Part shown: in pieces, positions 7,193-11,192 of the stretch
How positions within the stretch are numbered: the stretch's first letter is position 1
How the letters are laid out: every line of letters starts with the position of its first letter
Assembly: GCA_004282995.1 (NCBI GenBank)
Contig: SHLU01000056.1
Location: forward strand, 1 to 11,192
Direction: 5' to 3'
DNA length: 11,192 nt
Origin: Sphingomonadaceae bacterium
GTDB lineage: Bacteria > Pseudomonadota > Alphaproteobacteria > Sphingomonadales > Sphingomonadaceae
Made by a program: the position numbers and the translations under genes
Notes under the pieces: generated by a model
The model's database searches: none
What the model was told of the DNA's origin: nothing
Seen by the model: only the letters and a program-made list of their open reading frames with translations

Positions 7193-9208
7193 ATGACCGC
7201 TATCTACTCGTTCCCGCTAGTCGCCCTGTCGTTTGCCGTACCGGCAATCGGGCAAGATCAATCTGGGGAGCCCAGTGGCGAGGAAATCGTCGTTATCGGT
7301 AGCGGCTTGCCCGACACCCCGGCCGCTCCGGCCTATTCGGAACGGGAGATCGAGCGTGAGCAGATTGTCACCGCACCAACGGGGCGGATCGAGGACGTGC
7401 TAGCAAGTATCGCGGGTTTTCAGCAATTCCGCCGCTCGGATAGCCGTTCATCAAATCCCTCGGCGCAAGGGGTAACGCTGCGTGCGTTGGGCGGGAACGC
7501 TTCCAGTCGGGCGCTGGTCACGCTCGACGGGGTACCGATGCAGGATCCCTTCTTTGGCTATGTCCCTTTTGCCGCGCTGGCTCCAGAGTATATCGGCCGC
7601 GTGCGCGTGACCCGTGGCGGCGGCTCGGGTCCATTCGGTGCGGGGGCGCTGGCCGGAACAGTCGCGCTAACCAGTGCGGGGATCGACGACCTCGGGCCGC
7701 TTACAGCCTCTGCCCTGGTGGATAACCGCGGCAGCACGGAGATTGCTGCGGGAACCGCGGTCAAGCTGGGGCAGGGCCATGTGGTCGCTGCTGGCCGCTG
7801 GGACCGCTCGCAAGGATTTTTTACGACGCCAGATGACCAGCGCGACCCGGCCACCGCGCGGGCGGCCTTCGACAGCGTGTCGGGCCAAATCCGTGCGGTC
7901 GCACCGATCGGCGAAACCCTCGAATTGCAGGCGCGCCTGCTGGCTTTTGACGATCGCCGAACGCTGCGTTTTGACGGAGCCGACAGCTCGGCCAGTGGGC
8001 AGGATGCCAGTATCCGCCTCGTAGGACGCGGCGACTGGCAATTCGATGCGCTGGCCTATGTCCAGACGCGCAACTTTACCAATGTCGTCATCAGTTCGAC
8101 CCGTTTCGTCAAGGTTCTCGACCAGAGCAATACGCCGAGCACCGGCTTGGGCGGGAAGCTCGAACTGCGCCCGCCGGTTGGCGATGACCACTTGTTACGG
8201 GTTGGGATCGACTACCGCAGTTCGGAAGGCGAATTGCAGGAGCAGCCGTTCAGCGCGTTCACCGGCGAGCTGCGCTCACGGCGGCGAGCCGGCGGGGCAA
8301 CGGGCGATCTAGGGTTATTCGTCGAAAACGATTGGGTGCTCGGTCCGCTGGTGCTGACCGGTGGACTGCGGGCCGATCGCACCACCATCACCGGAGGGTT
8401 CTACAATGAGGCGGACCCGGCTGGCGCGTCGCTGCTGGACGAAACCTATGCCGATCAGAAGGACTGGACTGTCACCTGGCGGACCGGCGGACTGCTGCGC
8501 ACCAGCGAGACAGTCTCGTTACGCGCTGCCGCCTATAGCGGACTGCGCTTGCCCACGCTCAACGAACTTTACCGTCCCTTCGTGGTATTCCCTGTTGTCA
8601 CCCAAGCCAATCCGGCCCTCGAAGTTGAGCGGCTCCAAGGGTTCGAAGCGGGACTGGACTGGGTCCCCGCCAAGGGCATGGCTTTTTCACTTACCGCGTT
8701 TGACAACCGGGTTGAAAACGCCATCGCCAATGTCACCCTGACGCCGACCCTGCGACAGCGGCAAAACCTGCCTGCCATCGATGCGCAAGGTATTGAACTG
8801 GGCGCGCGCCTCGAACGCCGCGCGCTGCGGTTCGACGGGACGGTGACCTATACCGACGCCAGCGTCGATGGAAGCGGGGCGTCGGCTGGACTGGCCGGGA
8901 ATCGCCCGCCGCAGACACCGCGATGGGCGGCTGCTGCCACGTTGGCCTGGGAGTTTGTCGAGGGCGGATTGCTGTCGTTCACACTGCGCCATGTCGAGGA
9001 GCAGTTCGAAAGCGACCAGGAAAGCGATGCGTTGCCGCCGGCAACGACGATCGGGGCTTTTGCGCAGTTCCCGATCTTCGATCAATTCAGCCTGGTCCTG
9101 CGCGCTGAGAACCTGCTCGACGAAACGATCGTCACCCGCAACGCCGACAGCGTCCTCGACCTCGGCGCTCCGCGCACATTCTGGGGCGGGGTTCGCTTCG
9201 GTTTCTGA
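7193..9208 (+). CDS. TonB-dependent outer-membrane receptor
   Basis: A 671-residue TonB-dependent receptor that would import a scarce ligand across the outer membrane using TonB/ExbBD energy. The order is: a hydrophobic signal segment ending at a plausible AIG|Q cleavage site (residue 20), a TonB box EEIVVIGSG (30-38), a plug domain of about residues 42-170 (including VTLRALGGNASSRALVTLDG and VTRGGGSGPFGAGALAG), then a beta barrel ending in a C-terminal aromatic residue (FWGGVRFGF), the usual BAM recognition end. The plug has the LDGVPMQDP and RGGGS elements common to the family. The substrate is not recognisable. The ATG at 7193 has GAAGG directly against it and AGGG about 8 bases upstream. 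A GTG at 7154 is the main alternative and would add an Arg-rich n-region (RARR) to the signal peptide. No clear terminator follows. Confidence 0.92.
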   Translation: MTAIYSFPLVALSFAVPAIGQDQSGEPSGEEIVVIGSGLPDTPAAPAYSEREIEREQIVTAPTGRIEDVLASIAGFQQFRRSDSRSSNPSAQGVTLRALGGNASSRALVTLDGVPMQDPFFGYVPFAALAPEYIGRVRVTRGGGSGPFGAGALAGTVALTSAGIDDLGPLTASALVDNRGSTEIAAGTAVKLGQGHVVAAGRWDRSQGFFTTPDDQRDPATARAAFDSVSGQIRAVAPIGETLELQARLLAFDDRRTLRFDGADSSASGQDASIRLVGRGDWQFDALAYVQTRNFTNVVISSTRFVKVLDQSNTPSTGLGGKLELRPPVGDDHLLRVGIDYRSSEGELQEQPFSAFTGELRSRRRAGGATGDLGLFVENDWVLGPLVLTGGLRADRTTITGGFYNEADPAGASLLDETYADQKDWTVTWRTGGLLRTSETVSLRAAAYSGLRLPTLNELYRPFVVFPVVTQANPALEVERLQGFEAGLDWVPAKGMAFSLTAFDNRVENAIANVTLTPTLRQRQNLPAIDAQGIELGARLERRALRFDGTVTYTDASVDGSGASAGLAGNRPPQTPRWAAAATLAWEFVEGGLLSFTLRHVEEQFESDQESDALPPATTIGAFAQFPIFDQFSLVLRAENLLDETIVTRNADSVLDLGAPRTFWGGVRFGF

Positions 9209-9305
9209 TTATGTTCGCTGTGGGCAGCGTGGCCGAGACGGAGGCTTCCTGAGGGCTGGTTGCCTCATTGCTGCTCGCCACTCTTCCTTATCCACAATAC
9301 GTCGT

Positions 9306-9315
9306 TTGTATACAA
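9306..9315. promoter_or_regulatory. Perfect palindrome TTGTATACAA, possible operator
   Basis: A 10-bp perfect inverted repeat lies in an AT-richer pocket of the intergenic region. Its TTGTA/TACAA half-sites recur at 10181-10197 in front of the second YadA-like gene, there with a 7-base spacer. A transcription-factor site is possible; a 10-bp palindrome can also arise by chance. Confidence 0.2.
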
Positions 9316-9407
9316 TGGCATCTTTGATTCTTTGCTCGAATAACCTTCCGCTTCGCGCTCAGGACTGGATGCCAGCGGCGCGCATTTCCATTTCGGGGAT
9401 CGCCTCA

Positions 9408-9438
9408 AGCGAGCCTGGCGAGACCGTCCAGGCTCGTT
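9408..9438. other. Stem-loop 1
   Basis: Bases 9408-9418 pair with 9428-9438. The inner nine pairs are perfect (CGAGCCTGG / CCAGGCTCG), followed by a G-T wobble and one more pair, with a 9-base loop. There is no T-run after it on the plus strand, so it is not a canonical terminator. Confidence 0.55.
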
Positions 9439-9443
9439 CTATC

Positions 9444-9467
9444 AGCAAAGGAGACGCCCCCTTTGCT
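9444..9467. other. Stem-loop 2
   Basis: A perfect 8-bp stem pairs AGCAAAGG (9444-9451) with CCTTTGCT (9460-9467) around an 8-base loop. It begins five bases after stem-loop 1, so the two form a tandem pair that could be part of a structured RNA. Confidence 0.5.
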
Positions 9468-9499
9468 AGCCCGATTGAACAGGATTCGCCAGTCTTTCC

Positions 9500-9516
9500 A
9501 ACGCTGTGCTAGCGTT
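9500..9516. other. Stem-loop 3
   Basis: AACGCT (9500-9505) pairs with AGCGTT (9511-9516) around a 5-base loop, and is followed by TCTCT. It is a weak hairpin that could contribute to termination after the TonB receptor, but the T-run is poor. Confidence 0.3.
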
Positions 9517-9526
9517 TCTCTATGTT

Positions 9527-9546
9527 CAGGCGATTTGGTTCGCCTG
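9527..9546. other. Stem-loop 4
   Basis: A perfect 7-bp stem pairs CAGGCGA (9527-9533) with TCGCCTG (9540-9546) around the loop TTTGGT. It lies 12 bases before the seven-G tract, upstream of the first YadA-like gene. Confidence 0.4.
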
Positions 9547-9552
9547 CGCATT

Positions 9553-9576
9553 CTTGTTGGGGGGGTACAGGACAAG
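9553..9576 (+). repeat. Seven-G tract within a CTTGT/ACAAG inverted repeat
   Basis: Seven consecutive G residues (9559-9565) sit between CTTGT (9553-9557) and ACAAG (9572-9576). The tract ends 101 bases before the ATG of the first YadA-like gene. A matching arrangement stands in front of the second YadA-like gene. Homopolymer G tracts near adhesin promoters in other bacteria are often phase-variable; that role here is inference only. Confidence 0.4.
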
Positions 9577-9652
9577 ATAGATGCATAGTCACGCAACGCT
9601 TGAAAAGGGCGCACGACCGGGTCGCCTGTCTGGTCTCCCCCATTGACCGACG

Positions 9653-9660
9653 AAGGAGGG
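9653..9660 (+). promoter_or_regulatory. Strong ribosome binding site deciding the start at 9666
   Basis: AAGGAGGG lies five bases upstream of the ATG at 9666. This near-consensus Shine-Dalgarno sequence, together with a clear signal peptide beginning at that ATG, selects it over the in-frame ATG at 9522. Confidence 0.85.
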
Positions 9661-9665
9661 TAAAC

Positions 9666-10088
9666 ATGAAGATTGCTTTTATCGGCTCACACCGGGGCCT
9701 GATGCTGGCTGGCGCCGCCACGTTGGCAATCGGCAGCCTTGCCATGCAGCCACGAACCGCCCAAGCCGAAGATCGTCTACTTGACCGCGGCAATGACGGC
9801 GTGGTCGACGCTGCAACTGATAACGACGGTGGCGCCAATTCAAACGACGCCGACCTCAATTTGGCGTGCGGCGTCAATGCGCAGGCTAAGGGCGCAGACT
9901 CGACCAGCGTCGGGGCGAATTCCCGTGCCGATCACTTTGCCAGCGCGGTAGGCGTGAACGCCCAGGCCACCGGTACAAACTCAACCAGCATCGGGACGGA
10001 TTCCCTCGCCGCCCAGGAGTATACGAGCGCGCTAGGCAAGGGTGCCCGAGCATTCGCCGCAGGCATGCGGGCTCACAAATCTGGCTAG
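9666..10088 (+). CDS. Small secreted YadA-head-repeat protein without membrane anchor
   Basis: A 140-residue protein. Residues 1-34 form a Sec signal peptide (a Lys/Arg-containing n-region, a hydrophobic core, AQA|ED cleavage). Residues 35-65 are acidic and Asn-rich, with a degenerate calcium-loop-like DRGNDGVVD (40-48) and DNDG (52-55). From residue 66 come YadA/trimeric-autotransporter head repeats of about 14 residues: LACG, TSVG, SAVG, TSIG and SALG spaced 14, 13, 14 and 14 apart. It stops at HKSG with no neck, stalk or YadA beta-barrel anchor, so it cannot display itself as a classical trimeric autotransporter. The mature protein has one cysteine (Cys68, in LACG). It shares its N-terminal plan with the next gene on the same strand, 176 bases downstream. 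Either it is a genuine small head-only protein or a truncated paralogue; the intact signal peptide, strong ribosome site and conserved repeats argue against simple decay. Its role is not known. Confidence 0.75.
   Translation: MKIAFIGSHRGLMLAGAATLAIGSLAMQPRTAQAEDRLLDRGNDGVVDAATDNDGGANSNDADLNLACGVNAQAKGADSTSVGANSRADHFASAVGVNAQATGTNSTSIGTDSLAAQEYTSALGKGARAFAAGMRAHKSG
9870..9995 (+). repeat. Internal 45-base imperfect direct repeat, 81 bases apart
   Basis: Bases 9870-9914 and 9951-9995 agree at 34 of 45 positions and encode GVNAQAKGADSTSVG and GVNAQATGTNSTSIG. Most differences are at third codon positions, so the repeat is maintained at protein level. It is a two-repeat unit of the YadA-like head domain. 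Confidence 0.75.
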
Positions 10089-10156
10089 GCTGGCCTACTT
10101 CCTCGTCTGTAGAAATAAGCTACAACATTGCCTGAAGAATTTGTTTCTGTCACAAC

Positions 10157-10177
10157 CATTGTCCCGGGGGGGCAATG
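10157..10177 (+). repeat. Seven-G tract within a CATTG/CAATG inverted repeat
   Basis: CATTG (10157-10161) and CAATG (10173-10177) bracket TCCC and seven G residues (10166-10172). The tract ends 93 bases before the ATG of the second YadA-like gene, paralleling the tract before the first gene. The CCC/GGG next to each other could also form a small hairpin. Confidence 0.45.
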
Positions 10178-10180
10178 AAA

Positions 10181-10197
10181 TTGTACGTAAATTACAA
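10181..10197. promoter_or_regulatory. Imperfect 17-base palindrome, candidate operator
   Basis: TTGTA (10181-10185) and TACAA (10193-10197) form an inverted repeat across a 7-base spacer, with two further matching positions per arm. It is in the AT-rich upstream region of the second YadA-like gene, 68 bases before its ATG, a place where a regulator site would be expected. The sequence also overlaps a possible but poor -35 (TTGTAC). The function is unproven. Confidence 0.3.
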
Positions 10198-10264
10198 AAA
10201 TGTGTAGCCTGCAGCAGACTCGTTGCAACTGCGTCCCCCTGCTTAATAACCGGGGAAAACACCA

Positions 10265-11192
10265 ATGGAAAAGTCCTTTCGCTTAATCGTCGTAGCAACA
10301 TTTTTCGCAGGCGTGTCGACCTTATCGAGCCCGAGCGCCGCTAATGAGTGCGAACTCGATGTTGATAATGACGGCATTGGCGACAATACAGCCAATGCCA
10401 ACAGCACGCAGTTTGACTCTCTTGCCTGCGGCCCTGAGTCCGACGCGACCGGGCTAGGCGCAGTGGCGATCGGTTGGGGGGCACAGGCGGTCGCCAATGA
10501 CGCAACCGCCATTGGCACCGAAGCGGTTGCCAGCAGCGCAGAGGGTACCGCTGTTGGAATAAATGCAGCCGCCTTAGGGGTCGCTTCGACAGCGTTGGGG
10601 ACAACGACGAACGCGTCCGGTGCGGGAAGTGTCGCCTTGGGAGGAGCCGCTCAGGCTTTGGGAAATGGCGGCATTGCACTAGGCGCCCAGTCTACGACCT
10701 CGACGCTTACTGGCGGTAACATCGCGATCGGCACTTCGAGCCTGATAGCAAGTTCGGCCACAGCCGGCGGAACGCCGACCACTGCGAGCGGAGGTCATGC
10801 GATTGCGCTGGGTACCGCTTCACAAGCTACGGCAGCGTCTGCCTTGGCATTCGGTGCGTTTTCATCCGCGTCCGCCAGCGGCGCCATTGCGATTGGGGGA
10901 GACGGAAACGATGCGGATTCGCTTGGCGCGCAAGCCACTGGTGATCGCGCGGCAGCCTTTGGTGCCGATGCGGTTGCCTCGAACACCAATGCACTGGCGC
11001 TGGGTGCGCGCACTCAGGCTGCTGGGTCAGGCGCCTCGGCTGTGGGTTACCTGTCGATCGCCTCGGCAAACAACGCCACCGCGGTGGGCAACAGCGCGAC
11101 CGCGTCCGGGCTGAGCTCCAATGCGTTTGGGGTAGGCTCGAAGGCGCTGGGTGATGTCTCGACGGCAGTGGGTCGGCAGGCCCATGCCGGCG
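10265..11192 (+). CDS. YadA-like trimeric autotransporter adhesin, head domain (3' end beyond window)
   Basis: The frame is open from the ATG at 10265 to the window end (309 codons and one base). Residues 1-26 are a short Sec signal peptide (SAA|NE), without the extended N-region of many large autotransporters. Residues 27-52 are acidic with DVDNDGIGD (32-40), matching the DxDxDGxxD calcium-loop pattern of thrombospondin type 3-like repeats. LACG at 53-56 leads into at least 16 YadA head repeats with the core xA[IVLF]G (Ala at 68, 82, 96, 110, 124, 138, 154, 181, 195, 209, 231, 245, 259, 273, 287, 301); 12 of 15 gaps are exactly 14 residues. Such heads fold as left-handed beta-rolls in trimers and bind host or surface ligands. 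The stalk and beta-barrel anchor would lie to the right and are not seen. TTA, CTA and ATA codons occur (residues 7, 20, 64, 99, 104, 139, 161), unusual for this GC-rich sequence. A GGGG run 9 bases before the ATG is the only ribosome-site candidate. Confidence 0.9.
   Translation, partial: MEKSFRLIVVATFFAGVSTLSSPSAANECELDVDNDGIGDNTANANSTQFDSLACGPESDATGLGAVAIGWGAQAVANDATAIGTEAVASSAEGTAVGINAAALGVASTALGTTTNASGAGSVALGGAAQALGNGGIALGAQSTTSTLTGGNIAIGTSSLIASSATAGGTPTTASGGHAIALGTASQATAASALAFGAFSSASASGAIAIGGDGNDADSLGAQATGDRAAAFGADAVASNTNALALGARTQAAGSGASAVGYLSIASANNATAVGNSATASGLSSNAFGVGSKALGDVSTAVGRQAHAG

Larger units (their letters stand above)
9209..9665. other. Non-coding stretch with a series of stem-loops
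   Basis: These 457 bases separate the TonB receptor from the first YadA-like gene. No open frame in them reads as a credible protein on either strand. They hold a perfect 10-bp palindrome TTGTATACAA (9306-9315), four hairpins between 9408 and 9546 (listed separately), a seven-G tract (9559-9565) and the ribosome site of the next gene. Base composition is less GC-rich than the flanking genes from about 9280 to 9360. No tRNA or known riboswitch was recognised. Confidence 0.6.

Noticed and set aside
9405..9614. Minus-strand 69-codon frame and the adjacent Lys/Arg-rich minus frame near 9240-9345
   Set aside because: Neither has a ribosome site or a recognised family, and the first overlaps the stem-loops. 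I could not support a protein, although a decayed remnant cannot be excluded.
9522..9665. In-frame ATG at 9522 as start of the first YadA-like gene
   Set aside because: The added 48 residues are Arg/Cys-rich with no protein character and would bury the signal peptide, which starts at 9666 with a near-perfect ribosome site.
10223..10249. TTGCAA ... TAATAA as a sigma70 promoter for the second YadA-like gene
   Set aside because: The spacer is only 15 bases and the leader would be about 10 bases, too short to hold the ribosome site.
10042..10344. Plus-strand 100-codon frame spanning the gap between the two YadA-like genes
   Set aside because: It overlaps the ends of both real genes out of frame and has no repeat or family signature. 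I also read it as a possible frameshifted continuation of the small gene; no YadA-like residues appear in any frame after 10088, so a simple frameshift is not supported.
10466..11192. Regular 42-base periodicity resembling a CRISPR or tandem DNA repeat
   Set aside because: The period is 14 codons of head repeat; the nucleotide copies differ widely and there are no constant repeats with unique spacers.

Overview
The window is high-GC bacterial DNA, most likely from an alphaproteobacterium of the order Sphingomonadales (an Erythrobacter/Altererythrobacter-like genome). This is inferred from a TonB-dependent receptor with an EIVVIG-type TonB box, an EthA-like Baeyer-Villiger monooxygenase, a DUF2339 membrane protein and a CinA-type molybdopterin-binding-domain protein side by side. 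No 16S rRNA or other decisive marker is present, so the placement is an inference.

Layout. Positions 1-620 (+) are the 3' part of rplA (ribosomal protein L1), closed by a strong symmetric terminator at 660-693. Positions 716-7069 carry four minus-strand genes, read right to left: an EthA-like flavin monooxygenase (7069-5561), a CinA-N-like MoCF-domain protein (5528-4761), a large DUF2339 polytopic membrane protein that starts with TTG (4698-1807), and a NodB-type polysaccharide deacetylase-like protein (1699-716). The gaps are 32, 62 and 107 bases, so the first three may be co-transcribed. A TonB-dependent outer-membrane receptor (7193-9208, +) diverges from the monooxygenase across a 123-base intergenic region. 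A 457-base non-coding stretch rich in stem-loops follows (9209-9665).

The right end is the accessory-looking part: two consecutive plus-strand genes for secreted proteins built from YadA-type trimeric-autotransporter head repeats. The first (9666-10088) is complete but only 140 residues long: signal peptide, acidic DNDG-rich segment, a few head repeats, then a stop and no membrane anchor. The second (10265 to the window end) is open at 309 codons and has at least 16 head repeats, most spaced exactly 14 residues apart. Both share an N-terminal module: a signal peptide, a DxDxDGxxD-like (thrombospondin-type-3 / calcium-loop-like) segment, and an LACG motif placed exactly 14 residues before the first canonical repeat. 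Both also have a seven-G tract, bracketed by short inverted repeats, about 93-101 bases upstream of the start codon.

How the genes fit together. The left end is housekeeping. The middle is a set of chromosomal genes with no obvious single pathway. The TonB receptor and the YadA-like pair are cell-envelope genes. The pairing of a full-length-looking adhesin head with a small anchorless relative, together with the matching upstream G tracts, is the most interesting signal in the window.
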